Positions 1-7,297 of a stretch of DNA of 64,000 nucleotides are shown one piece after another. The notes beneath the pieces were generated by a model that was not told the DNA's origin, searched no databases, and saw only the letters and a list, made by a program, of their open reading frames with translations. The stretch comes from Aquiluna sp. (GTDB taxonomy: Bacteria; Actinomycetota; Actinomycetes; Actinomycetales; Microbacteriaceae): positions 1 through 64,000 of the forward strand of contig JAQWUU010000004.1 of NCBI GenBank assembly GCA_029241985.1. Reading direction: 5' to 3'. Position 1 is the stretch's first letter; each line of letters opens with the position of its first letter. The position numbers and the translations under genes are program-made.

Positions 1-41
1 TGGACTAAACGCGAGCCTTGGTGGTAGGCTTTTGCGCTGAT

Positions 42-117
<76 letters not shown>

Positions 118-155
118 AGATATTCGACTGGTGGGTTGCCGCTAACCGATGGGGC

Positions 156-926
156 TTAGACGTTGAGAGTTCCGATTACTACTACCCATGCCAGTATCGA
201 TTTGGATACCAAGCTCAGAACTATGTAGCCCTTTTCTCCAAACTCGTAGAGCTTCCACTTGCCGACCTTCTTGTACTGCAGCCACATGTTTATGGCGAAG
301 GTGTTGAAGAATAAGAAGGTCAGCAAGAAGCCGAATTGCGCGTAGGCCGGAATCGAATCTGCGATGTTGTTAGTAGAGACCCAGAAATACATTCCTCCCA
401 TGATCCATGGAACAATTCCCGCGACAACTCCAAGGTTGAAGGGCATCCAGCTAGTTTTTTCTGTCAGCTGGTTGTAGCGCTCCATCACGAGACCGAACAT
501 GTTCATCAAGAAGTTGAGAGTGAAGATAAAGACCACCGCGGATATCTCAATCAGACCACCGAGCATCAAAAGCACAACCAGCATTAGAGAAGAAGTAATC
601 GAGTACTCCCACCAGCGCGGAGGGTTGATGCCCTTGGCAATGTTCTGCTCGTAACGACGAACGTAAAAAGGTGATGAGATGCATATGTGGGCGATTGCTG
701 AGAGCAACAGAAATATTGGGCCAATCAGCGCGATGGGAAACTCAAACAGAGTCTCACTAACGGGAAAGATTCCCTGGGGAGTATCAGTGAAGAACCTTGA
801 GATGACGGGGATTTTAGTCTCATCGTTCAAGATGAAAAACAGCGCAATGGCCTGGGCTAAATGAAATACACCCGCCAACCTATTGAAGATTTGCAACTGT
901 CTTCCAAGTTTTGTTTCAGGCTTCAT
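156..926 (-). CDS. Heliorhodopsin
   Basis: This is a 256-residue, seven-helix retinal protein of the heliorhodopsin family, which lies in the membrane with the N-terminus inside, opposite to type-1 rhodopsins. The family's function is unsettled and it does not pump ions. Diagnostic residues are all present: FNRLAGVFHL near the N-terminus with His22, His80 in helix 2, the Schiff-base counterion Glu107 in WWEYS, the AGIVPWI motif at about 169-175, and the retinal lysine Lys242 in LSLVSKS of helix 7. The length matches the prototype 48C12, and Glu107 and His80 even keep its numbering. A GGGAGA ribosome-binding site lies 7-8 bases before the ATG, and a TAAAGT -10-like box sits at 943-948. It is monocistronic. 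Its neighbours (tRNA-Lys, MFS carrier) give no functional hint, but a carotenoid operon lies 5 kb away. Confidence 0.97.
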   Translation of the reverse strand: MKPETKLGRQLQIFNRLAGVFHLAQAIALFFILNDETKIPVISRFFTDTPQGIFPVSETLFEFPIALIGPIFLLLSAIAHICISSPFYVRRYEQNIAKGINPPRWWEYSITSSLMLVVLLMLGGLIEISAVVFIFTLNFLMNMFGLVMERYNQLTEKTSWMPFNLGVVAGIVPWIMGGMYFWVSTNNIADSIPAYAQFGFLLTFLFFNTFAINMWLQYKKVGKWKLYEFGEKGYIVLSLVSKSILAWVVVIGTLNV

Positions 927-1216
927 TTGTTTTCTCCCGGTTACTTTAATGAGCCCAAATATTCAGCTCCACGCCATTAAGCCTAAGCGAAACGAAACCA
1001 TAATCAAATTACCAAGCCACCGTGCTTGAGCCTTGGTCGAAGGGGTCTCTGAATCGGCTCACTTATCTTTCATCGGTGGTTCGTGCGCTTGGCTATTTGG
1101 ACCCGAGATTGTTCACCTTTACAGGAATTTTGGTTCAAGTTTGAATTGGTTGTAATCTTTGAGGTACGTGCGACTGCTGTTGTCACAATCTCAACACCCA
1201 ACGAAAGGGATTCAGC
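927..1216. other. Intergenic region between divergent heliorhodopsin and MFS genes
   Basis: At 290 bases this is the longest gap in the window. The only signals seen are the heliorhodopsin ribosome-binding site with a possible -10 (TAAAGT, minus strand, 943-948), and an AAAGGGA ribosome-binding site at 1204-1210 for the MFS gene. Short open frames here overlap the MFS gene or lack codon structure. No RNA gene, repeat or convincing hairpin was found. The length, unusual for this genome, could allow regulation of the heliorhodopsin gene. Confidence 0.5.
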
Positions 1217-2401
1217 TTGAAGCCGTCCTCCCGACTGACAGTTCGGCTTGGCGTATCGCAGTTCATTGGATGGAGCTCTGGCTTTTACCTCCCCGCGATT
1301 CTTGCCGTTCCAATATCCCAATCGCTGGGCATTCGCACTGAAACCTTCTTTTGGGCATTTACTATCGCTTTGCTGTTCTCCGCTTTTTTAGGTCCCCGAA
1401 TTGGCAAAGCAATTGACATCTTGGGTGGTAGGCGTGTGCTTCCATTTGGGAACATCGTTTTCATTCTCGGCCTGGTGCTTTTGGCGGCAACTTCATCGGT
1501 AACCATGCTTTTTGCCGCCTGGGTTTTGATCGGCATTGGTGCAGCGATGGGAAACTATGACGCTGCTTTTGCGACAGTTGTGAACTTCTTTGGAGATAAG
1601 TCGAACAAGGTGATTGCCGGGATCACAGTGTTTGTTGGGCTGTCATCGACAATTTCCTGGCCGATCAATGCCTGGGTAAGTGAGAATTTTGGTTGGCAGC
1701 AAGCAGTTTTGGTCTGGGCTTTTGCACACCTTTTGATTGCGCTGCCGTTGAACATGACTATTCCCAAGTTTGATCGCCGAGAGCCAGAAGTTGTTAGCCA
1801 GGTCAGCGCTACTGCAGATAAGAGCCGCATTCGCTTTGATTTGCTAATTGTTTTATTTGCCATCATGTTTGCACTGGAGGCTTTCATGGTTGCTTCGGTA
1901 AACACCACACTTCCGTTTTTGCTTACCGAGCTTGGTGCCAGTGTCGGCTTGGCGCTTCTTGCCGCATCTATCCTCGGCCCCTCCCAAGTTTTGGCGCGAA
2001 TACTACTTGTGGTGCTTGAGCGCAGCATGTCTCCGATCAACATCGCGGGAGTGTCAATGATGGCTCACCCAATTGGTGTTGTGCTGATATTGGTCTTCGG
2101 AGTCAACGGACTGATTCCTTTTGTGATTCTCCATGGGATATCGGTGGGGCTCGATCCGTTTATTCGAGGCACACTGCCACTGTTGTTTTTCGGTCCGGAG
2201 CAGTTCGGAGAGCGCCAGGGCTACATAATGATGCTTTCGAAAATCGTCGGTGCATTTAGCCCGCTGCTTCTCACCCTGATTGTCGTGATAAATCCCACGG
2301 TCGGAATCATCACGACTATGTCAATGGGCCTAGGTGCTTCAGCACTCTTGTTTTGGTTGAGCGTGATTAGGAAAACACGGCTAGCAAACCTAGCTGGCTA
2401 A
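1217..2401 (+). CDS. MFS transporter
   Basis: This 394-residue membrane protein has about twelve hydrophobic helices and a major-facilitator layout. A variant of loop motif A (GKAIDILGGRR) lies between helices 2 and 3 at about residues 62-72, and a central cytoplasmic loop falls near residues 185-205. The substrate cannot be read from the sequence. The start is TTG, supported by AAAGGGA six bases upstream. It is transcribed away from the heliorhodopsin gene and is followed 34 bp later by a LysE-type exporter on the same strand. Confidence 0.85.
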   Translation: MKPSSRLTVRLGVSQFIGWSSGFYLPAILAVPISQSLGIRTETFFWAFTIALLFSAFLGPRIGKAIDILGGRRVLPFGNIVFILGLVLLAATSSVTMLFAAWVLIGIGAAMGNYDAAFATVVNFFGDKSNKVIAGITVFVGLSSTISWPINAWVSENFGWQQAVLVWAFAHLLIALPLNMTIPKFDRREPEVVSQVSATADKSRIRFDLLIVLFAIMFALEAFMVASVNTTLPFLLTELGASVGLALLAASILGPSQVLARILLVVLERSMSPINIAGVSMMAHPIGVVLILVFGVNGLIPFVILHGISVGLDPFIRGTLPLLFFGPEQFGERQGYIMMLSKIVGAFSPLLLTLIVVINPTVGIITTMSMGLGASALLFWLSVIRKTRLANLAG

Positions 2402-2435
2402 GGGTTTCTATCTGAGCTTCTGCCACTATTTCATT

Positions 2436-3047
2436 ATGACCTGGCAAACCTGGATTCTTTACGCTGTTGCGGCAGCGGGGTTGTCGTTGACTCCAGGCCC
2501 AAACGGGCTCTTGGCCCTCACCCACGGAGCCTTATATGGCGCCAAGAAAACTATCGCAACGATTATGGGTGGGTCACTCGGGTTTGCCCTGATTATCGGG
2601 TTGTCAATGTTTGGCATCGGTGCGCTTCTGGCGACAGCCGCCGGGTGGCTCGTGGTCTTGAAATGGGCAGGTGGCGCGTATCTGGTGTGGCTTGGCGTGC
2701 AGCTGATCCGAGCTGACCCGATAAGAATTCAAGCTGTTGAAAATCCCAAAAACATCACGGCAAGTTCGCTCTTTAGCCAGGGATTATTTTCCGCGCTCAG
2801 CAACCCCAAGGGCATTCTGTTCTTCGTGGCCTTCTTGCCGCAATTTGTTGGAACGGAGACTTCTCTTTTCACTCAGTTTCTGATCATGGCGCTGACTTTT
2901 GTTCTAATCGAATTTGGCTATGAAATTGCAGTTGCCTCGATGGCGGACAAGATCAAGCCGTGGCTTGCGAAGGCGGGAAAGAAGTTCAACCTATTTATTG
3001 GTTTGGTTTTTGTGATTATTGGCGTGCTGTTACCCCTTAGAGGTTAA
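2436..3047 (+). CDS. LysE/RhtB-family amino-acid exporter
   Basis: This 203-residue inner-membrane protein has six predicted helices. It carries the two family signatures: an N-terminal LTPGPNGLLAL segment at about residues 18-28 and a mid-protein SNPKGILFFVAFLPQF segment at about 122-137. RhtB-type members export homoserine, threonine or related amino acids, but the substrate here is not determinable. No strong ribosome-binding site precedes the ATG. The stop codon interlocks with that of the convergent peroxiredoxin gene (bases 3044-3047). Confidence 0.9.
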   Translation: MTWQTWILYAVAAAGLSLTPGPNGLLALTHGALYGAKKTIATIMGGSLGFALIIGLSMFGIGALLATAAGWLVVLKWAGGAYLVWLGVQLIRADPIRIQAVENPKNITASSLFSQGLFSALSNPKGILFFVAFLPQFVGTETSLFTQFLIMALTFVLIEFGYEIAVASMADKIKPWLAKAGKKFNLFIGLVFVIIGVLLPLRG

Positions 3048-3505
3048 AGTCCGAGGTGCTCTCGCAGAAACTCGATGTGACCCTTTGCCTTTACGTTATA
3101 GAAAACGTGGCTCACGAAACCTTCTTTGTCGACCACCAATGTTGACCTAATGGTTCCCTCATACTCCTTGCCATACATTTTCTTGAGGCCGAAGGCTCCG
3201 TAGGCTTTCTGGACGGCGCTATCTTCATCACTCAGCAGGTTGAAGTTGAGGCCCTCTTTTTCCTGGAACTTCTTAAGCTTTCCGGGCTTGTCGGGAGAGA
3301 TTCCTAAAACGGTGTAGCCGGCTGATTTCAGCGAATTGATGTTGTCTCTGAAGTCGCAGGCTTGGGTTGTGCAGCCCGGGGTTGCCGCAGCCGGGTAAAA
3401 GTAGACAATTACGTTCTCACCTTTGCAATCAGATAGTGAGACCGAGTCTCCGTCTTGGTTTAGCAGTGTGAAGTCAGGTGCCGCGGTTCCAATTTCTAGT
3501 GTCAT
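3044..3505 (-). CDS. bcp: Thioredoxin-dependent thiol peroxidase (Bcp/PrxQ)
   Basis: This 153-residue cytoplasmic peroxiredoxin reduces hydrogen and organic peroxides with thioredoxin as electron donor. The peroxidatic cysteine lies in FYPAAATPGCT (about residue 44) with the resolving cysteine five residues later (QACDFRD), the classic atypical two-cysteine PrxQ arrangement. The downstream segment ILGISPDKPGKLKKF is also family-typical. A minus-strand -10 box TATTGT sits seven bases before the ATG with no Shine-Dalgarno, so the transcript is probably leaderless. Confidence 0.96.
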   Translation of the reverse strand: MTLEIGTAAPDFTLLNQDGDSVSLSDCKGENVIVYFYPAAATPGCTTQACDFRDNINSLKSAGYTVLGISPDKPGKLKKFQEKEGLNFNLLSDEDSAVQKAYGAFGLKKMYGKEYEGTIRSTLVVDKEGFVSHVFYNVKAKGHIEFLREHLGL

Positions 3506-3512
3506 GAATAAA

Positions 3513-3518
3513 ACAATA
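3513..3518 (-). promoter_or_regulatory. Predicted -10 box of leaderless bcp transcript
   Basis: TATTGT on the minus strand ends seven bases before the bcp ATG, and no ribosome-binding site lies in between. This is the same TANNNT-N6/7-start layout seen upstream of many genes in the window. Confidence 0.45.
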
Positions 3519-3579
3519 AGCTTTGGGAGCGATTTATTTCCGAGCTAAGGCTCAGGTCGTAGACACTGAAAGCGGATGC

Positions 3580-4179
3580 GTGCTAGCAATAACTACCGGC
3601 TTAGCCAGCGGACTTGCGCTGATTATCGCAATAGGGGCGCAAAATGCCTTTGTGCTCCGCCAGGGTGTTTCCAGGCAGCACGTGCTGCCAATCGTGCTTT
3701 TTTGCGCTGTGGCAGACGCAGCTCTGATAGGTGCTGGAATCTTGGGCTTGGGTGCAGTAATCGAATCAGTGCCCGGGCTTTTGTTGATTTTGAGATATCT
3801 AGGTGCCGCCTATTTGATTTGGTTTGGAATTGGTTCGGTGAAGCGCGCACTCAACCCAGACATATTGGAGCAGGGGCAGGCATCTGCCATGACCCTTCTC
3901 AAGGCCATGGGTACCGTCGCTGCGCTGACATTTTTGAATCCGCATGTCTACATAGACACTGTGATCTTGCTTGGCTCGATTGGGAATCAGTTTGAATCAG
4001 ATCGCTGGTTTTTCTGGCTTGGTGCCAGCGTGGGAAGTTTCCTATGGTTTTTCAGCCTCGGCTACTTATCCAGGTTCCTAACTCGCTTCACCTCCTCGGT
4101 CAGGTTCTGGCGGGTCCTCGATTCGGCAATCGCTGTCGTTGTATTTAGTATTGCGGGCTACTTGATTTTGGGCGCTTAG
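3580..4179 (+). CDS. LysE/ArgO-type basic amino-acid exporter
   Basis: This is a six-helix membrane exporter of about 199 residues. The N-terminal IAIGAQNAFVLRQG and the central TFLNPHVYIDTVILLGSIG are the LysE/ArgO signatures, pointing to efflux of lysine or arginine. It differs from the RhtB-type paralogue just upstream, so the two probably handle different substrates. The GTG at 3580 places the first helix at the N-terminus as in homologues. An in-frame TTG at 3523 would add 19 hydrophilic residues and has no ribosome-binding site, so it is less likely. The gene diverges from bcp. Confidence 0.85.
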   Translation: MLAITTGLASGLALIIAIGAQNAFVLRQGVSRQHVLPIVLFCAVADAALIGAGILGLGAVIESVPGLLLILRYLGAAYLIWFGIGSVKRALNPDILEQGQASAMTLLKAMGTVAALTFLNPHVYIDTVILLGSIGNQFESDRWFFWLGASVGSFLWFFSLGYLSRFLTRFTSSVRFWRVLDSAIAVVVFSIAGYLILGA

Positions 4180-4212
4180 GTCCAATGAAAAGCAGCAATC
4201 TCCAAGCTAGGG

Positions 4213-4218
4213 CATAAT
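4213..4218 (+). promoter_or_regulatory. Predicted -10 box of leaderless C-S lyase transcript
   Basis: CATAAT ends six bases before the ATG at 4225, and no Shine-Dalgarno is present. The box deviates from TANNNT at its first base. No clear -35 hexamer was found. Confidence 0.45.
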
Positions 4219-4224
4219 CGAAGA

Positions 4225-5373
4225 ATGCGTCCTGAAGACAGTTTTACGAACTATGCAAACCGCTCTAGTACCAAGTGGCTGAGGTATGACGCGGACGTAC
4301 TGCCAATGCACGTCGCGGAGATGGATTTCGAGGTTGCCAAGCCAATCAGAGACAAGATCTCTGAGATGGCACTAAATTCGGACCTCGGTTACCTGGGGAT
4401 TTTCCCTGGCATCGGACCGGCTTTTGCCAGTTTCGCCAAAAGGCGATGGGGCTGGGAAGTGGACCCCACAGGCATCAAGCTAGCAACCGATGTAGGCGTT
4501 GCTGCGGTTGAAATACTAAAAACTGTCACGAGTCCAGGGGACCGGGTGCTGATTAACTCCCCTGTCTACGCGGCATTTTTTGCCTGGATAAAGGAGGCGG
4601 GCTGTGTGCCTCACGATGCACCTCTTGAACTTGATGGTGAAACCTGGAAGCTCGACCTTGCAGCGATCAGGGCTGCATTTGAGCAAGGCGTGAAGGTGTT
4701 CCTGCTTTGCTCGCCGCAAAACCCTATTGGCCGCATCCACACTGCCCAGGAACTCACTGAAATTGCGATGCTAGCCAAGGAGTTTGACGTCCTAGTGATT
4801 TCCGACGAGATTCATGCCCCGCTTAGTTGGGGTCCGTTCACCCCGTACTTATCTCTTGGTAGTCAGGCGACGGAAACCGGCGTGACAATAACCTCTAGCT
4901 CAAAAGCATGGAACACTGCCGGGTTGAAAGCAGGCTTTCTGGTGACTCAGTCTGATGCGGTTAGATCCAAGCTCGCGGGTCTTCCAGAGGCAATGCAGTG
5001 GCGTTCCTCAATTCTTGGTGCACATGCGATGGTGAGTGCCTACACCGAGAGTGTCGACTGGCTTGATGAGACGGTCGCCACCCTTCAAGAAAACCTCGAG
5101 CACTTGCGTCATGAGGTTTCAACGATGCTGCCTAAAGCCAAAATGTTCGAACTGGAGGCTACATATTTGGCCTGGATCGACCTGGAGGCGTATGGAATTC
5201 CAGATTTAGCAAACACAATTCTCAAGGAGGCAAAGGTTTCGGTGAACGCAGGCCCTGACCACAGCCCAGGGGATGATTTCCAAGGCTTTATTCGCTTCAA
5301 CTTCGCAACCTCCAAACCGAGAATCACAGAGGCCGTTAGGCGCATCAGCGAGCTTTGCGAAGGGCCTCAGTAA
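4225..5373 (+). CDS. PatB/MalY-type aminotransferase, cystathionine beta-lyase
   Basis: This is a 382-residue PLP-dependent fold-type I enzyme. The PLP lysine is Lys227 in SSSKAWNTAGLK, Asp194 in ISDEIHAPL pairs with the pyridine nitrogen, and Asn166 lies in SPQNPIGR. The SDEIHxxL and SSSKAWNxAGLK motifs are typical of the PatB/MalY C-S lyase subgroup, which splits cystathionine or cysteine conjugates to a thiol, pyruvate and ammonia, rather than of true transaminases. The substrate is inferred from the subgroup only. The gene is followed after 4 bases by the SprT-like gene, so translation may be coupled. Confidence 0.88.
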   Translation: MRPEDSFTNYANRSSTKWLRYDADVLPMHVAEMDFEVAKPIRDKISEMALNSDLGYLGIFPGIGPAFASFAKRRWGWEVDPTGIKLATDVGVAAVEILKTVTSPGDRVLINSPVYAAFFAWIKEAGCVPHDAPLELDGETWKLDLAAIRAAFEQGVKVFLLCSPQNPIGRIHTAQELTEIAMLAKEFDVLVISDEIHAPLSWGPFTPYLSLGSQATETGVTITSSSKAWNTAGLKAGFLVTQSDAVRSKLAGLPEAMQWRSSILGAHAMVSAYTESVDWLDETVATLQENLEHLRHEVSTMLPKAKMFELEATYLAWIDLEAYGIPDLANTILKEAKVSVNAGPDHSPGDDFQGFIRFNFATSKPRITEAVRRISELCEGPQ

Positions 5374-5377
5374 TCAG

Positions 5378-5836
5378 ATGACGGCTGTGGTTTCCAAGTC
5401 TCAGGTTGAACAGCTGGCAACTGAGTTGTTGCAGGCCAATGGCCTAATTCAGTATTCATTTGGCTTTGACAGGGCTGTGAGGCGGGCGGGACAATGTGAT
5501 TTTTCTAATCGGCGAATCACCCTAAGTAAGCACTTTATTGAAAATTCAACCTTGGACTCCATTCACCAGGTTTTGCTCCATGAAATAGCGCATGCTTTGG
5601 TGGGTCAAGATGTCGGCCATGGAAAAGCCTGGAAGCAAAGGGCGAGTTTGCTGGGATATCGTCACGAGAAGCTTGACGGCGCTGCCATTGCCAAAAACTC
5701 AGCTAAATATCTCGGCTTGTGTGCAGTAGGCCACAGGCACTACCGAATGAGAAGACCAACCAGGGCGTTGAGTTGCCAGTTGTGCAATCCGAGTTTTTCC
5801 AGAAAACACCTAATCGGTTGGACTTCAAATAATTAG
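5378..5836 (+). CDS. SprT-like zinc metalloprotease domain protein
   Basis: This 152-residue protein carries the gluzincin motif HEIAH (His68-Glu69-His72) and a third likely ligand in DVGHGKAWK (His81), the SprT/Spartan arrangement. The C-terminal part has a degenerate zinc-ribbon look, with a CxxC pair in LSCQLC near residues 134-137. Bacterial SprT-like proteins are poorly characterised, and eukaryotic Spartan removes DNA-protein crosslinks. The ATG at 5378 lies 4 bases after the upstream stop. A longer in-frame opening from 5273 overlaps the lyase gene and adds nothing conserved. The stop interlocks with that of crtEb. Confidence 0.88.
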   Translation: MTAVVSKSQVEQLATELLQANGLIQYSFGFDRAVRRAGQCDFSNRRITLSKHFIENSTLDSIHQVLLHEIAHALVGQDVGHGKAWKQRASLLGYRHEKLDGAAIAKNSAKYLGLCAVGHRHYRMRRPTRALSCQLCNPSFSRKHLIGWTSNN

Positions 5837-6690
5837 CTCGGGCCGATCAAAAGTGCGCTGATTAGTGCACCTGCAAAGAAATTTAGCCAAATGAATCTCT
5901 TCCAACCCCGGTTCGCCTGCTCGCAAGTTTCGTCAGTGATACTGAACTCTCTTGCAGTGACAATCAAGTAGGGGACTGCAGCAAGACATGCAAATACAAA
6001 TCGACCCGGCAGGTAAGTAAGAGCAAGGCCCGCGAATAGGTAGAAGCCAAAAGCCAAACGGACCGTGAGCCTTGCACCAAAGAAGGTCGCGATAGACGCT
6101 ATGCCGGCTTCGCGGTCAGCGCGAATATCCTGGACAGCACCGAAGGCATGCGAAGCCATTCCCCAGAGCAAAAAGGCAGAAATCGATACGACGAGCTCAA
6201 GACTTGCAACACTCACCCCAGCAAGCACCAGTCCATAAACCAGCGGCCCGAGAAAGTGGGTGGCCGAGGTAAACGAATCCAGAATTGGGATTTCCTTGAA
6301 CCTCAGATATTTAGCGGAGTAGGCCACCACAGCAAACAGAATAATTAGCAAAGTTATGTTTGCTGCGGTGCTCCCGATAAACATCAGGTAGATGACGAAG
6401 GGTAGGGCTATCAAGCTTGCGAGTAACAAAGTTGCCCTGTGGTACTTGGGCTCTAGAAGCGCGCCCTCAAGCCCGCCCTTTCTTGGGTTGGTGAGATCTG
6501 ACTCGTAGTCAAAAACATCGTTGACGCCGTACATCAAAAGGTTGTAAGGAATCAGGAAGAAGAACGCCCCTATCAAAAGTTCAGGCGAGACTGATCCGGT
6601 GCTTAGAAAGTAAGCCACTGCAAACGGGAAGGCCGTGTTGATCCACGAAATCGGCCGGGATGACACAAAGAGTCTTGAAACCAGCTTCAC
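5833..6690 (-). CDS. crtEb: Lycopene elongase, UbiA-family prenyltransferase (C50 carotenoid)
   Basis: This 285-residue integral membrane prenyltransferase has about eight or nine helices. The two Mg-diphosphate motifs of the UbiA family are present: NDVFDYESD at about residues 57-65 and QDIRADREAG at about 188-197. In actinobacteria, a UbiA enzyme at the end of a crtB-crtI-crtYe-crtYf operon adds dimethylallyl units to both ends of lycopene to make the C50 skeleton (flavuxanthin or nonaflavuxanthin type). The order here matches that of Corynebacterium. Its start overlaps the end of crtYf by 4 bases. A menaquinone-type prenyltransferase is the alternative, but the context argues against it. 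Confidence 0.9.
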   Translation of the reverse strand: MKLVSRLFVSSRPISWINTAFPFAVAYFLSTGSVSPELLIGAFFFLIPYNLLMYGVNDVFDYESDLTNPRKGGLEGALLEPKYHRATLLLASLIALPFVIYLMFIGSTAANITLLIILFAVVAYSAKYLRFKEIPILDSFTSATHFLGPLVYGLVLAGVSVASLELVVSISAFLLWGMASHAFGAVQDIRADREAGIASIATFFGARLTVRLAFGFYLFAGLALTYLPGRFVFACLAAVPYLIVTAREFSITDETCEQANRGWKRFIWLNFFAGALISALLIGPS

Positions 6691-6974
6691 AGTTTGGTCC
6701 TAAAGAAATTGAAAAGTGATGGAACTACAACGATAGCTAGCACGGTGTAGGCAAAGTCTTCAATTGGGGCAAGGCCGATGGTTATACCGGAGATTTTCCC
6801 CGGGTCATAAGCCACAATTCCGGTGCCAATAATCACATTATCGAAGATTGCAGTAAGGGTGAGCATCACTCCCGTTGTTGCCAGAAGCGGCTTGGCCACG
6901 AGCCACTTGCGCATTAGAAAGCCATAAACGGAAAGCACTGAAATGACAGTCAAGGTCAAAAGTAGATAGCACAT
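6687..6974 (-). CDS. crtYf: C50 carotenoid epsilon-cyclase subunit (CrtYf/CrtYd family)
   Basis: This is a 95-residue, three-helix membrane protein of the heterodimeric carotenoid cyclase family. The signature block runs FDNVIIGTG (about residues 44-52), then ISGITIGLAPIEDFAY (about 61-76). The PIEDF motif holds the acidic residues thought to protonate the substrate. It works with the upstream partner CrtYe to close the end rings of a C50 carotenoid such as decaprenoxanthin or sarcinaxanthin. A CrtYc/CrtYd lycopene cyclase making beta-carotene cannot be excluded from sequence alone. The gene overlaps crtYe by 19 bases, implying translational coupling of the two subunits. Confidence 0.88.
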   Translation of the reverse strand: MCYLLLTLTVISVLSVYGFLMRKWLVAKPLLATTGVMLTLTAIFDNVIIGTGIVAYDPGKISGITIGLAPIEDFAYTVLAIVVVPSLFNFFRTKL

Positions 6975-7297
6975 TTGCCAAACCTCCTTGCAAACCCAAG
7001 GTAGACAAGGAGTGTGTTGTAGCTAAGGAGTATTAGGAAGAAGAGTTCTTCTAGAGGAAGCTCCGGAGCAAGCAATAATCCGGAGAGGTGCGGTGCATCT
7101 CCGCGGAAGAAAATACCAAGGGCTATTCCGGCTAGATCCCAAACCAGGAAAAGTACAACGGCTATTGCGATTGAAAGCCCAGCTGCCCTAGCAGAGGTTG
7201 AGAATGCCAGTTTGTGCCGGATGTCTAGCAAAACAAGGCCGCAGATTGAAAAAAGTAGGGCCGCTAAGTAAAGGAAGGGAGTAATTGCTTCAATCAA
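6956..7297 (-). CDS. crtYe: C50 carotenoid epsilon-cyclase subunit (CrtYe/CrtYc family)
   Basis: This 113-residue membrane protein has three hydrophobic helices and the family motif PELPLEELFFLILLSY at about residues 78-93, with the conserved Pro-Glu-Glu-Phe pattern. It is the partner of the following crtYf product, and together they form the lycopene-cyclase-domain heterodimer. It starts 4 bases inside the end of crtI, so crtI, crtYe, crtYf and crtEb are all chained by overlaps and should come from one mRNA. Confidence 0.88.
   Translation of the reverse strand: MIEAITPFLYLAALLFSICGLVLLDIRHKLAFSTSARAAGLSIAIAVVLFLVWDLAGIALGIFFRGDAPHLSGLLLAPELPLEELFFLILLSYNTLLVYLGFARRFGKCAIYF

Noticed and set aside
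156-926. Reading the rhodopsin as a proton-pumping type-1 rhodopsin (actinorhodopsin)
   Set aside because: The helix 3 region lacks a proton-pump DTx-type motif, and all blocks match heliorhodopsin, including WWEYS and LSLVSKS.
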